A DNA stretch of 64,000 nt from Peptoniphilus catoniae (GTDB lineage: Bacteria > Bacillota > Clostridia > Tissierellales > Peptoniphilaceae). This document shows, one piece after another, positions 46,191-55,233 of the stretch. The stretch's first letter is position 1. Each line of letters starts with the position of its first letter. The notes under the pieces were generated by a model. The model was not told the DNA's origin, did not search any database, and saw only the letters and a list, made by a program, of their open reading frames with translations. The stretch lies in contig NZ_LR588415.1 of the NCBI RefSeq assembly GCF_901447155.2, positions 106,885 through 170,884 of the forward strand, written 5' to 3'. The translations under genes and the position numbers were made by a program.

Positions 46191-46445
46191 ATGGACAAAA
46201 CTTTTTTTATAAAGGTTGGTCAAGTTGTTAAATCAAAAGCCGGTAGAGATGCAGGTACAGTATTTTTAGTAAAAGAAATCCTTGACAAAAGCTATGTAGC
46301 TATAGTCGATGGTAAGGTTAGAAAACTATCTAAACCTAAAAAGAAGAAACTGAAACATCTGATAATATATAAAGATTTAATAGATATAGACAAAAGTGAT
46401 TTAAATGATTCATATATTAGAAAAAGTTTAAAGGACTATAGTTAA
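46191..46445 (+). CDS. KOW-domain RNA-binding protein (L14e-like)
   Basis: An 84-residue basic protein with an N-terminal KOW motif (VGQVVKSKAGRDAGTVFLVK, residues ~8-27) and a lysine-rich central part. Small KOW/L14e-like proteins are regularly found before infA in Clostridia and are presumed RNA- or ribosome-associated; the exact role is unknown. ATG 3 bases after adk, no clear ribosome site of its own, so it is probably translated by coupling. Confidence 0.85.
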   Translation: MDKTFFIKVGQVVKSKAGRDAGTVFLVKEILDKSYVAIVDGKVRKLSKPKKKKLKHLIIYKDLIDIDKSDLNDSYIRKSLKDYS

Positions 46446-46460
46446 AGAGGAGGAACATTA

Positions 46461-46679
46461 ATGCCTAAAGAAGACGTAATTGAAGTAGAAGGCGTAGTAG
46501 TGGATGCACTTCCAAATACGAATTTTAAAGTTAAACTTGAAAATGGACATATAATACTTGCCCATATTTCCGGAAAGTTAAGAATGAATTATATAAGAAT
46601 ACTGCCTGGGGATAAGGTAACTGTAGAACTATCTCCTTATGATTTAACCAGAGGCAGAATAACCTGGAGAAAGAAATAA
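46461..46679 (+). CDS. infA: Translation initiation factor IF-1
   Basis: Occupies the 30S A site during initiation. 72 residues, an S1/OB fold with [37 protein letters not shown] and [19 protein letters not shown] upstream. Confidence 0.97.
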   Translation: MPKEDVIEVEGVVVDALPNTNFKVKLENGHIILAHISGKLRMNYIRILPGDKVTVELSPYDLTRGRITWRKK

Positions 46680-46701
46680 ACCCTAAATTAGGAGGGATAA
46701 A

Positions 46702-46815
46702 ATGAAAGTTAGACCATCTGTTAAAAAGATGTGCGAAAAATGTAAGATAATAAAAAGAAATGGTCATGTAATGGTCATTTGCGAAAATCCGAAGCATAAA
46801 CAAAGACAAGGATAA
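46702..46815 (+). CDS. rpmJ: 50S ribosomal protein L36
   Basis: A 37-residue zinc protein: [14 protein letters not shown], then [20 protein letters not shown]. Zinc ligands Cys11, Cys14, Cys27 and His32 are all present (C+ form). GGAGGGAT 4-10 bases upstream of the ATG. Confidence 0.96.
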   Translation: MKVRPSVKKMCEKCKIIKRNGHVMVICENPKHKQRQG

Positions 46816-46826
46816 GGAGGCTATTA

Positions 46827-47189
46827 ATGGCAAGAATTGCTGGTATTGACTTACCCAGAGAAAAACGCGTTGAAATTGGTCTTACTTATATCTATGGAAT
46901 AGGCAGAAGCAGATCTCAAGAGATTCTTAAGAATGCCGATGTTGATTTTGATACAAGGGTAAAAGACTTAACAGAATCTGAGCTTGCAAGAATAAGAGAA
47001 GAAATTGACAAGTATCACGTAGAAGGAGATCTTCGTCGTGATGTGGCAATGAATATAAAGAGGCTTAGAGAAATAAACTGTTATAGGGGCCTTAGACATA
47101 GAAAAGGACTTCCTGTAAGAGGACAAAGAACAAAGACCAATGCAAGAACCAGAAAAGGTCCAAAGAAATTAGCTGCTAAGAAAAAATAA
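46827..47189 (+). CDS. rpsM: 30S ribosomal protein S13
   Basis: Head protein contacting P-site tRNA and the 50S subunit. 120 residues with [40 protein letters not shown] and the basic C-terminal tail. AAGGAGG upstream. Confidence 0.97.
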   Translation: MARIAGIDLPREKRVEIGLTYIYGIGRSRSQEILKNADVDFDTRVKDLTESELARIREEIDKYHVEGDLRRDVAMNIKRLREINCYRGLRHRKGLPVRGQRTKTNARTRKGPKKLAAKKK

Positions 47190-47204
47190 GGAGGGAGGTA
47201 GATT

Positions 47205-47600
47205 ATGGCTAAGAAACAAAAAACTACACGTACTAGAAGAAGAGAACGTAAAAACATAGAAAAAGGACAAGCTCACATAGCATCAACATTTAACAATACT
47301 ATGGTTACACTAACTGACATGAGCGGTAATGTAATATCTTGGGCAAGTGCCGGTCAACTTGGATTTAGAGGTTCAAGAAAATCTACACCCTTTGCTGCTC
47401 AAGAAGCTGCAGAAGAAGCTGCAAATAAAGCAAAAGAACATGGATTAAAAACTGTGGAAGTATATGTAAAAGGACCGGGTTCAGGAAGAGAAGCTGCAAT
47501 AAGATCACTTCAAGCTTCAGGACTTGAGGTAACTATGATTAAGGATATTACACCGATTCCACACAATGGTTGCAGACCGCCTAAACGCAGGAGAGTTTAA
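47205..47600 (+). CDS. rpsK: 30S ribosomal protein S11
   Basis: Platform protein by the E site and anti-SD region. 131 residues with [50 protein letters not shown] and [26 protein letters not shown] upstream. rpsD, which commonly follows here, is absent and rpoA comes next. Confidence 0.97.
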   Translation: MAKKQKTTRTRRRERKNIEKGQAHIASTFNNTMVTLTDMSGNVISWASAGQLGFRGSRKSTPFAAQEAAEEAANKAKEHGLKTVEVYVKGPGSGREAAIRSLQASGLEVTMIKDITPIPHNGCRPPKRRRV

Positions 47601-47640
47601 TTATTTACGCTCCTAATAACCCATAAAGGAGGGTAAGTCA

Positions 47641-48588
47641 ATGATAGAAATTGAAAAACCTAGTATAGAAGTAATTGAATTAGATGAGTCCGGAGTCTAT
47701 GGAAAGTTTGTAGTAGAACCATTAGAAAGCGGATTTGGAATTACCATAGGAAATTCTCTTAGAAGAGTGCTTTTATCATCACTTCCTGGTGCTGCAGTGT
47801 CTATGCTTAAAATAAGGGGAGTGGAACATGAATTTTCCACAATTCCCGGAGTGCTTGAAGACGTACCTCAAATAATACTAAACATCAAGGGCATAGTTGT
47901 TAAATATAATGGAGATGAGCCGGTAAAGGTTACAATTGAAAAATCAGGTGAAGGAGATATCCTTGCATCAGATATAATAGCAGGACCTGAAATTGAAATT
48001 GTAAATCCAGATCATCATATAGCTACACTTAATAAAGATGCCGATGTTTATATGGAGCTTACCATTGAAAGAGGTAGAGGTTATGAGCCGTCTGAAGAAA
48101 AGAAAGATGAAATTTCTGAAATTAGTATAATACCAATAGATTCAAACTATACTCCAATTAAGAAAGTTAATTGGAAGGTTGAAGGTACAAGAGTTGGACA
48201 AAGAACTGACTATGATAAGTTGATTCTTGAAGTAACAACAGACGGATCTATGGCTGCAGACGAGGCAGTATCACTTGCCGCAAAAATTTTAACTGAACAT
48301 CTTGATCTCTTTATTAAACTTACAGAGCATGTAAACGATGTAAGCATAATGGTGGAAAAGGAAGAAGACAAGAAGGAAAAGGTTCTTGAAATGACAGTAG
48401 AAGAACTTGATCTTTCAGTAAGATCCTTTAACTGCTTAAAGAGAGCTAATATAAACACAGTTGACGAATTAATGCAAAAGACTCAAGAGGAAATGATGAA
48501 AGTCAGAAATCTAGGTAAAAAATCCTTAGAAGAAGTAGAAAATAAACTCGCTGAATTAGGCTTAAGTCTAAGAAAAGAAGACGAATAA
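47641..48588 (+). CDS. rpoA: DNA-directed RNA polymerase subunit alpha
   Basis: Scaffold for RNA polymerase assembly (N-terminal domain) and contact for UP elements/activators (C-terminal domain). 315 residues: [19 protein letters not shown] and [11 protein letters not shown] in the NTD, a flexible linker at ~228-245, then the CTD with [16 protein letters not shown] and [25 protein letters not shown] upstream. Confidence 0.98.
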   Translation: MIEIEKPSIEVIELDESGVYGKFVVEPLESGFGITIGNSLRRVLLSSLPGAAVSMLKIRGVEHEFSTIPGVLEDVPQIILNIKGIVVKYNGDEPVKVTIEKSGEGDILASDIIAGPEIEIVNPDHHIATLNKDADVYMELTIERGRGYEPSEEKKDEISEISIIPIDSNYTPIKKVNWKVEGTRVGQRTDYDKLILEVTTDGSMAADEAVSLAAKILTEHLDLFIKLTEHVNDVSIMVEKEEDKKEKVLEMTVEELDLSVRSFNCLKRANINTVDELMQKTQEEMMKVRNLGKKSLEEVENKLAELGLSLRKEDE

Positions 48589-48602
48589 AGGAGGGGCTAT
48601 TA

Positions 48603-48944
48603 ATGGCAAAACTAAGAAAGCTTGGTCGCCCGACTGCTCATAGAAAAGCCATGATTAGAAATCTTGTAACATCTCTTCTGGACAAGGGAAGGATTACAAC
48701 AACAGTAACAAGAGCAAAAGAAACAAAAAGAATGGCTGAAAAAATGATAACACTAGGCAAACGTGGAGATCTTCACGCAAGAAGACAGGCCCTAGCTTAC
48801 CTATATAGTGAAGATGTAGTTACAAAATTATTTACTGAAATTGCACCTAAATATGAATCAAGAAATGGTGGCTACACAAGAATATTAAAGCTTGGCAATC
48901 GTCGTGGAGACGGAGCTGAAAAAGCTATAATAGAATTAGTATAA
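48603..48944 (+). CDS. rplQ: 50S ribosomal protein L17
   Basis: Last gene of the ribosomal operon. 113 residues with [39 protein letters not shown] and [23 protein letters not shown] upstream; a strong terminator overlaps its stop. Confidence 0.97.
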   Translation: MAKLRKLGRPTAHRKAMIRNLVTSLLDKGRITTTVTRAKETKRMAEKMITLGKRGDLHARRQALAYLYSEDVVTKLFTEIAPKYESRNGGYTRILKLGNRRGDGAEKAIIELV

Positions 48945-48974
48945 GAGAAGTCCTAAAAGGATTTCTCTTTTTTT
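48944..48974 (+). terminator. Terminator of the S10-spc-alpha operon
   Basis: AGAGAAGTCCT pairs with AGGATTTCTCT across a 2-base AA loop, with seven T after it. It begins at the last base of the rplQ stop codon, ending a ~14-kb transcript. The sequence 48975-49126 shows nothing else. Confidence 0.9.
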
Positions 48975-49126
48975 ATATTAAGGTCTGGTTTATAAGTATA
49001 ATTTTATGTAATAGAATTATAATCTTCTTTTTAGTACATATAAAGTTTTAAGTAATCACTAATAGAAGAATAATATTTGATTTTATCAGTAAGCCATATA
49101 TAGGAGAAAGATTATATACATAAGTA

Positions 49127-49168
49127 TTAAAAAAGGACTCATTTATTCCATAGATAAGTGAGTCCTTT
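49127..49168 (-). terminator. Terminator of the PTS IIC-like gene
   Basis: AAAGGACTCA and TGAGTCCTTT form a 10-bp perfect stem; on the minus strand a run of T follows. Confidence 0.85.
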
Positions 49169-49185
49169 CTTATTTGATTTAAAAG

Positions 49186-50202
49186 TTATTTTAATTTCAT
49201 ATCTCCGTCTTTAATTAGTCCCTTGCTTCTCATATAGACATAGATAAAATAGGATATTAACCCCGGTAGAACAAAGTGCAAAATCAAAATAAGAAGAAAA
49301 ATTCTGGACTTAGGCAAGCCTTGGCCCATAGCATTAATGGTACCTATTTGTCCTACTAGACCGCTGGTACCCATACCTGAGCCTAAGGGAGTGTTTTCCA
49401 TTTTAAATACGCTTGTTGCCAAGGGACCTAGAATTGCCGATGTCAGTGTGGGAGGTATCCATATTTTGTGATTTTTAATTATGTTAGGCATTTGAAGCAT
49501 ACTTGTACCGAGGCCTTGTGCTACAAGTCCGTCAAGTCCATTATCCTTAAAGGATATAACGGCAAAGCCTACCATTTGTGAACAGCATCCAACAGTTGCG
49601 GCTCCTCCTGCAAGTCCGCTTAGGGAAAGCATAATGCAAAGGGCTGCTGAAGATATGGGAAGGGTAAGGGCAAGACCAACTAAAACCGATACAAGTATAC
49701 CCATAATAAAAGGCTGCTGGTCCGTAGCAATCATTATGAGGTTTCCAAATCTCATCATTAGAGATTCTATATAGGGGCCTATAAAGTTAGCTACAAGGAT
49801 ACCGCAAAGGACTGTAACAGTAGGTGTTATAACTATGTCGATTTTAGTTTCTCCGGAAACAATTTTTCCAAACTCAACTCCAAAGATAGTTGCAACAAAT
49901 ACTCCTATAGGACCTCCAAGTTCATAACCTGCTACACCTATAAGGGTACTTGAAAATAAAACCATATCAGGTGCTTTAAGGGCATAGGCTATTGAAACTG
50001 CTATAGCCGGACCTGTTGCAGCCTGTGCTATAGGCCAAAGGGTCTTGGTTAGAAAGTCAATATTAAATTCTTCTCCTATGGTATTAAGTATAGTGCCTAC
50101 AAGGAGTGAGGCAAATAGTCCATAGGCCATGGCTCCCAAGGCTGTAATAAAATATGTCCTCCAGGATACAATTATATTTTTTCTTTTTAAAAATTCTCGC
50201 AT
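49186..50202 (-). CDS. Putative PTS EIIC-type (PTS_EIIC_2) membrane transporter
   Basis: A 338-residue protein with nine or ten hydrophobic segments, Gly/Ala-rich throughout, and blocks such as GVAGYELGGPIGVFVATIFGVEFGK, split here by a short loop, and LGSGMGTSGLVGQIGTINAM typical of the PTS_EIIC_2 (PF13303) family. No EIIA or EIIB partner is nearby, so its substrate and even PTS coupling are uncertain. ATG at 50202 with GGAGG upstream; an ATG seven codons earlier overlaps the promoter. Transcribed divergently from pstS. Confidence 0.8.
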   Translation of the reverse strand: MREFLKRKNIIVSWRTYFITALGAMAYGLFASLLVGTILNTIGEEFNIDFLTKTLWPIAQAATGPAIAVSIAYALKAPDMVLFSSTLIGVAGYELGGPIGVFVATIFGVEFGKIVSGETKIDIVITPTVTVLCGILVANFIGPYIESLMMRFGNLIMIATDQQPFIMGILVSVLVGLALTLPISSAALCIMLSLSGLAGGAATVGCCSQMVGFAVISFKDNGLDGLVAQGLGTSMLQMPNIIKNHKIWIPPTLTSAILGPLATSVFKMENTPLGSGMGTSGLVGQIGTINAMGQGLPKSRIFLLILILHFVLPGLISYFIYVYMRSKGLIKDGDMKLK

Positions 50203-50223
50203 AATTCCTCCAATATTTTTCAA

Positions 50224-50232
50224 TATTATAGC
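50224..50232 (-). promoter_or_regulatory. Extended -10 promoter of the PTS IIC-like gene
   Basis: Minus-strand TG-C-TATAAT (TATAAT at 50224-50229). The start site would lie near 50217, 15 bases before the start codon. It is separate from the Pho-box repeats. Confidence 0.55.
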
Positions 50233-50286
50233 ATAGTAAAAATTAAAGATACAGTGTTCACCAAACTTTCATAAATTGTAAATTAT

Positions 50287-50340
50287 TTTACACTTAATTT
50301 ACAATTCCAGGGTTTCGACTTTACAATTCATACATATAAT
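50287..50340 (+). promoter_or_regulatory. Pho box and promoter of the pst-pho operon
   Basis: Three perfect TTTACA copies at 50287, 50298 and 50320 share an 11-bp phase (starts 11 and 22 apart), the pattern of Bacillus-type PhoP boxes (TT(A/T/C)ACA repeated every 11 bp). A perfect TATAAT at 50335-50340 follows without a proper -35, as expected for an activator-dependent promoter. The first two repeats also lie in an AATTGTAAATT/AATTTACAATT inverted repeat (50274-50306). Confidence 0.75.
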
Positions 50341-50388
50341 AAGCATGAAAAATTTAGTAAGAATAAAAATAATTGAAAGGGTGGAAAA

Positions 50389-51342
50389 ATGAAATTAATT
50401 AATTTAGGTAAAAAAATCGCTGTAGGTGCTTTGGTAGGAACTATGTTATTTTCTCTAACTGCTTGTGGAGGTAACAAGACTACTGAAACTACTAATGAAG
50501 GAAAAACAAATACCGCAACAACTGAAGAAACAAAAAATACTGCTGAAGAACCGGCTAAGGAAGCTACAACAGGTGCAATTGATGTAATTTCCAGAGAACA
50601 AGGCTCAGGCACAAGAGGAGCTTTTACTGAAATTGTAGGACTTGTTGAAAAGAATGCATCAGGAGAAGAAGAAGATAAGACTTCACCGGAAGCAACTGTT
50701 CAAAACTCAACTAACGCTGTTATGACTGCAGTAGCTAACGATACAGCATCAGTAGGTTACATTTCTTTAGGTTCACTAAATGATACTGTTAAGGCTGTAA
50801 AGGTTGAAGGTGTAGAAGCAAGTGCCGACAATATTAAATCAGGAGAATACAAAATCGCAAGACCTTTTAACATTGTTTATAAATCAGATCTTCCTAAGGA
50901 AGCACAAGACTTTTTAGACTTTATTATGTCTGATGAAGGTCAAGAAATTGCAACTGCTGAAGGCTATGTAGGAGATCCTCAAGGTAAAACTTATGAACCA
51001 TCAGGTAATTCAGCTCACATTACAATTTCAGGTTCAACTTCAGTTACTCCATTAATGGAAAAGCTTGTAGCTGCTTATCAAGTACACAATCCTGACTTTC
51101 AAGCTGACATTCAAGCAACAGGTTCATCAGCAGGTATTAAGGATGCTCAATCAGGAGCAGCAGTATTAGGTATGGCTTCAAGAGAATTAAAGGATACTGA
51201 AACAGGTATTGAAAAGACAGTTATAGCAATGGACGGCATAGCAGTTATAGTTAGCAAGGACTCTACAGTTGAAGATCTTACAATAGAACAAATTAAAAAT
51301 ATTTTCAACGGAACAACTACTGATTGGTCAGAAGTTCAATAA
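50389..51342 (+). CDS. pstS: Phosphate-binding lipoprotein PstS, circularly permuted form
   Basis: Captures phosphate outside the membrane for PstCAB. Lipoprotein signal with lipobox LTAC (Cys26). After a Thr/Glu-rich linker (~27-60), residues ~62-200 match what is normally the second half of PstS (VISREQGSGTRGAF, NSTNAV, GYISLGSLND, ARPFNIVYK), and residues ~208-317 match the usual first half (ITISGSTSVTPLMEKL, GSSAGIKDA, GMASRELK, IAVIV, IEQIKNIFNG). Both halves of the phosphate site are kept. 317 residues is the length of one PstS, so it is a permutation, not a duplication. AAAGGGTGG upstream. Confidence 0.92.
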   Translation: MKLINLGKKIAVGALVGTMLFSLTACGGNKTTETTNEGKTNTATTEETKNTAEEPAKEATTGAIDVISREQGSGTRGAFTEIVGLVEKNASGEEEDKTSPEATVQNSTNAVMTAVANDTASVGYISLGSLNDTVKAVKVEGVEASADNIKSGEYKIARPFNIVYKSDLPKEAQDFLDFIMSDEGQEIATAEGYVGDPQGKTYEPSGNSAHITISGSTSVTPLMEKLVAAYQVHNPDFQADIQATGSSAGIKDAQSGAAVLGMASRELKDTETGIEKTVIAMDGIAVIVSKDSTVEDLTIEQIKNIFNGTTTDWSEVQ

Positions 51343-51353
51343 GAGAGATAATA

Positions 51354-52256
51354 ATGGAAAACAAAAACTATCCTAACAAAGAGGATAGGGGAAAGATTGC
51401 AGAATTTAAGGAAAAGGTATATAAGTACTTTTTCCTTATCTGTGCTTTACTGTCAATCCTCTTTATTATATTAATTTCGGTGTTTATATTTAAAGGCGGA
51501 TTTAATGTTTTTAAAACTGTAGGGATAAAGGATTTTATTTTTAACACTAAATGGGCACCTATGGATACCCCTGCATCCTATGGTATTTTGTCAATGATAT
51601 GGGGCTCAATAGCTGTTACTATTTTAGCATCTTTAATGGCGGTACCTGTTGCCATATTTACCTCCTTGTATTTGGCCCTTGACTGTCCGCCTAACTTATA
51701 CAAGGTTTTAAAACCTGCACTTAATTTAATGGCAGGTATTCCATCTATTGTTTACGGTTTCTTTGCCTTAACGGCAATTGTACCTATTATGAAAAAACTT
51801 TTCGGTGGAAATGGTATGAGTATTTTAACTGCGGGCCTTCTTCTTTTTGTAATGATACTTCCCACTATAGTAAGTATATCGGAAACTGCCATAAGGGCAG
51901 TTCCGAAATCTTACTATCAAGGCTCAGTTGCCTTAGGGGCAACTCACGAAAGGACAGCTCTTAAAGTTATTCTTCCTGCTGCCAGATCTGGTATATTTGC
52001 AGGGATTATATTAGGCATAGGACGTGCTATAGGCGAAACAATGGCTGTAATACTTGTTGCGGGAAATCAAACCAGAATGACCTTTAATATATTTAAGGGA
52101 ATAAGAACAATGACTACAAATATAGTTCTTGAAATGGCCTATGCTACAGGACTTCATGAAGAGTCTCTAATTGCAACGGCCTGTGTGCTTTTTATCTTTA
52201 TACTTATAATAAATCTTTCCTTCTTTATTTTTAAGAAAAGGAGTGAATACCTATAA
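51354..52256 (+). CDS. pstC: Phosphate ABC transporter permease PstC
   Basis: One of the two membrane channel subunits. 300 residues, six membrane segments, with the permease motif ALGATHERTALKVILPAARSG (given in two parts: ALGATHERTAL and KVILPAARSG) that contacts PstB, then GRAIGETMAVILVAGN. ATG at 51354 with AGAGAG upstream; a TTG ten codons earlier lies in pstS. It overlaps pstA by one base. Confidence 0.95.
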   Translation: MENKNYPNKEDRGKIAEFKEKVYKYFFLICALLSILFIILISVFIFKGGFNVFKTVGIKDFIFNTKWAPMDTPASYGILSMIWGSIAVTILASLMAVPVAIFTSLYLALDCPPNLYKVLKPALNLMAGIPSIVYGFFALTAIVPIMKKLFGGNGMSILTAGLLLFVMILPTIVSISETAIRAVPKSYYQGSVALGATHERTALKVILPAARSGIFAGIILGIGRAIGETMAVILVAGNQTRMTFNIFKGIRTMTTNIVLEMAYATGLHEESLIATACVLFIFILIINLSFFIFKKRSEYL

Positions 52257-53155
52257 TGTCAATATTAATAGCACTGATTAAGGTCATACTTGTATTTGGA
52301 CTTTTAGTTTTAGCTTGCGCTATATATTTAAAGACTAAGGGCATGTTAAACGGCTATAGACTTGCGTCAATGATTTCTCTTGTTTTAACCTTTGGTACTC
52401 TTATTTGGATTATAGTTTACATTCTCTCCATGGGAGTGCCTCACATGAAAGCAAGTCTATTTGAATGGACCTACACAACGGAAAATGTATCTATGATGCC
52501 TTCTATAATAACTACTTTAATTGTGGTTTTTCTAGGAATAGTAATAGCAACTCCCATAGGTGTATTTACTGCGATTTATCTTGTTGAATATGCTAAACCG
52601 GGATCAAAGGTTGTTGAAGTAATAAGACTTGCCGCTGAAACCTTGCAAGGTATACCTTCAATAGTCTACGGACTTTTTGGTATGCTATTTTTCGGTCAAG
52701 CTTTAGGTTTAGGCTATTCTATAACATCAGGGGTTTTAACAGTATCAATTATGATTCTTCCCCTTATAATAAGATCAACTGAAGAAGCCTTAAAATCAGT
52801 AAATGATTCTTTAAGACATGCAAGCTTTGCCCTAGGTGCAGGAAAGTTCAGAACTATATTTAAGGTGGTGCTTCCCATTGCTATGCCGGGAGTCCTTGCA
52901 GGTGTAGTACTTGCTACAGGACGTATAGTAGGAGAAACGGCCTGCTTGATTTATACTCTTGGAACTGCAACGGCAATGCCTACAGGGATAAGTTCATCAT
53001 CAAGAACCTTGGCTCTTCACATGTATATGCTTTCATCTGAAGGACTGTATGTAGGTCAAGCCTATGCAACTGCCATGATACTTCTTGTAGTTGTACTTAT
53101 AATAAACTTCATTTCAACAAAGATAGGAAATAAATTAGCGGAGGTTACAAGTTGA
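52256..53155 (+). CDS. pstA: Phosphate ABC transporter permease PstA
   Basis: Second channel subunit. 299 residues with an N-terminal pair of membrane segments and the EAA-like loop [20 protein letters not shown] followed by [15 protein letters not shown]. Also [10 protein letters not shown] typical of PstA. Overlaps pstC by one base and pstB by four. Confidence 0.95.
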   Translation: MSILIALIKVILVFGLLVLACAIYLKTKGMLNGYRLASMISLVLTFGTLIWIIVYILSMGVPHMKASLFEWTYTTENVSMMPSIITTLIVVFLGIVIATPIGVFTAIYLVEYAKPGSKVVEVIRLAAETLQGIPSIVYGLFGMLFFGQALGLGYSITSGVLTVSIMILPLIIRSTEEALKSVNDSLRHASFALGAGKFRTIFKVVLPIAMPGVLAGVVLATGRIVGETACLIYTLGTATAMPTGISSSSRTLALHMYMLSSEGLYVGQAYATAMILLVVVLIINFISTKIGNKLAEVTS

Positions 53156-53907
53156 ATCCAAAAATAAAAATAGAGGATGTAAAGTTATACTATGGTGACT
53201 TTCTAGCTCTGAAATCCATAAGCATGGATATACCTGAAAATAAAATAACAGCCTTTATAGGACCTTCAGGTTGCGGTAAGTCCACCATGTTAAAATGTAT
53301 AAACAGAATGAACGATTTAGTTGAAGGTTGTAGAATTGAGGGTCTTATAACACTTGACTCTGAAGATATCTACAGTAAAGAATACAATGTAAACAGACTT
53401 AGAAAGAGGGTGGGAATGGTATTTCAATCCCCTAATCCCTTTCCAAAATCAATTTACGATAATATAACCTACGGCCCAAGAACTCATGGGATCAATGATA
53501 AGGCAACTCTTGATGAAATAGTGGAAAGATCTCTTAAACAAGCAGCTATATGGGAGGAAGTAAAGGGAGATCTTAACAAAAACGCTATGGCTCTTTCAGG
53601 AGGTCAACAACAGAGACTTTGTATAGCAAGAGCTCTTTCAGTAGAACCTGAGGTAATACTTATGGACGAACCAACTTCCGCCCTTGATCCTATATCAACA
53701 GGCAAAATTGAAGACCTGGTAACAGAATTAAAAAAAGAGTATACTATAGTCATGGTAACCCACAACATGCAACAAGCTTCCAGAGTGTCAGATAAAACAG
53801 CCTTTTTCTTAACAGGAGAGGTAGTGGAATTTGCGGATACCTATGATGTATTCTCTAAGCCTCAAGATAAGAGGACAGAGGATTATATTAGCGGAAGGTT
53901 TGGGTGA
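53152..53907 (+). CDS. pstB: Phosphate ABC transporter ATP-binding protein PstB
   Basis: ATPase that drives phosphate import. 251 residues with Walker [10 protein letters not shown], signature [15 protein letters not shown], Walker [14 protein letters not shown] and H-loop VTHNMQQ. TTG start inside the end of pstA with GGAGG upstream (translational coupling). Confidence 0.97.
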   Translation: MNPKIKIEDVKLYYGDFLALKSISMDIPENKITAFIGPSGCGKSTMLKCINRMNDLVEGCRIEGLITLDSEDIYSKEYNVNRLRKRVGMVFQSPNPFPKSIYDNITYGPRTHGINDKATLDEIVERSLKQAAIWEEVKGDLNKNAMALSGGQQQRLCIARALSVEPEVILMDEPTSALDPISTGKIEDLVTELKKEYTIVMVTHNMQQASRVSDKTAFFLTGEVVEFADTYDVFSKPQDKRTEDYISGRFG

Positions 53908-53911
53908 TAAT

Positions 53912-54547
53912 ATGAGAGATAAATTTAATGAAGAACTTAAAACACTTAATGAAGAGCTTTTAAAAATGGCATCTCTAGGTGAAATTGCCATAGAGAAAGC
54001 GGTAGGATTAATGTCTGACTTTAACGAAAATACTGTAAAAGAAGTGGCAAACCTTGAAGAGGACATGGATAGAATGGAGGATAAGATTCAATCTCTCTGT
54101 CTAAGACTAATAATTGAACAACAGCCTGTAGCAACGGATCTAAGAACAGTTTCATCAGCTCTTAAAATGATAACGGACTTAGAAAGAATAGGAGATCAGG
54201 CTAAAGATATAGCTGAAATTTGTAAAAATCTAAGAGGAAATCAAGAAAGCTTTGAAAGTATAGACTTAATTAGAGAAATGGCAAAGGAAACTAATAAAAT
54301 AATTAGAAAAACAATAGATGCCTTTGTTAATAAGGACCTAGAGGCCGCCTATAAAATAGAAAAAGACGATGATATAATTGACGAATACTTTGTAAAGGTA
54401 AGAGATGCTTTAATAAAAAGAGTCGAAGAAAAGCATCCAAACCCTGCAAACATTATAGATTTTATGATGATTGCCAAGTACCTGGAAAGAATTGCAGATC
54501 ATTCAGTCAATATATCAAAATGGGTAATATTTTCAATTGAGGGGTAA
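53912..54547 (+). CDS. phoU: Phosphate transport regulator PhoU
   Basis: Helical protein that dampens Pst activity and Pho signalling. 211 residues made of two PhoU repeats: the first carries ANLEEDMDRMEDKI and ATDLRTVSSALKMITDLERI, the second the EKDDDIIDEYF motif and MMIAKYLERIADHSVNI. ATG at 53912 follows pstB by 4 bases; an ATG 27 codons upstream lies inside pstB. Confidence 0.95.
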   Translation: MRDKFNEELKTLNEELLKMASLGEIAIEKAVGLMSDFNENTVKEVANLEEDMDRMEDKIQSLCLRLIIEQQPVATDLRTVSSALKMITDLERIGDQAKDIAEICKNLRGNQESFESIDLIREMAKETNKIIRKTIDAFVNKDLEAAYKIEKDDDIIDEYFVKVRDALIKRVEEKHPNPANIIDFMMIAKYLERIADHSVNISKWVIFSIEG

Positions 54548-54549
54548 GA

Positions 54550-55233
54550 ATGTTAATTTATATTGTAGAAGATGACAGCTCAATTCAAAAATTAATTGAA
54601 TATGCATTAAAATCAAAAAATTATAAGTGCAAGGGTTTTGAAAGAGGAAAAGATTTTTTTAAAGAACTAAATAAACAAATTCCCGATCTTATTCTTTTAG
54701 ACATTATGCTACCGGATATGGACGGTACTGAGATTCTTAAAAATCTGAAGCAAAACCCCCACACATCTTCAATACCTATTATGATGATTACAGCAAAAAG
54801 CTCAGAATATGATATAGTAAGCTCCCTTGATATAGGAGCCGATGACTACATGACAAAGCCTTTTTCAGTTTTAGAGCTTTTATCAAGAGTCAACGCACTT
54901 CTAAGAAGAAATAATAAACAAGTTGAAGAAAATATGGAATTTCAGGGAATAGAAATAGACTTGTTAAGACGTAAGGTAACTGTAGATGATGAACCTGTAA
55001 TTTTAACCTATAAGGAATTTGAACTTTTAAAATATATGATGAGTAATATTGATATAGTTTTGTCCAGGGAAGTTCTCCTTAACTCCGTTTGGGGATATGA
55101 TTATGAAGGAGAAACAAGAACTGTAGATATGCATATTAAGTTACTTAGAGAAAAGCTCGGTTCAAAGAGAAACCTTATACATACAGTAAGGGGAGTAGGT
55201 TATAAAATTTCTCAGGGAGAAAATTATGAATAA
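54550..55233 (+). CDS. phoP: PhoP/PhoB-type response regulator (OmpR family)
   Basis: Receiver domain with acidic pocket (VEDD, residues 6-9), phosphoacceptor Asp51 (LLDIMLPDMDG) and Lys in DYMTKPF; winged-helix DNA-binding domain from ~130 with KEFELLKYMM and the late VDMHIKLLREKLG plus HTVRGVGYKI. 227 residues. Directly after phoU and overlapping the kinase gene, so it almost certainly controls the Pho regulon, including the TTTACA repeats upstream of pstS. Confidence 0.93.
   Translation: MLIYIVEDDSSIQKLIEYALKSKNYKCKGFERGKDFFKELNKQIPDLILLDIMLPDMDGTEILKNLKQNPHTSSIPIMMITAKSSEYDIVSSLDIGADDYMTKPFSVLELLSRVNALLRRNNKQVEENMEFQGIEIDLLRRKVTVDDEPVILTYKEFELLKYMMSNIDIVLSREVLLNSVWGYDYEGETRTVDMHIKLLREKLGSKRNLIHTVRGVGYKISQGENYE

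Noticed and set aside
50389-51342. Frameshift or two fused PstS copies
   Set aside because: The frame is continuous, each signature block appears once only, and the total length equals one PstS, so permutation explains it better.
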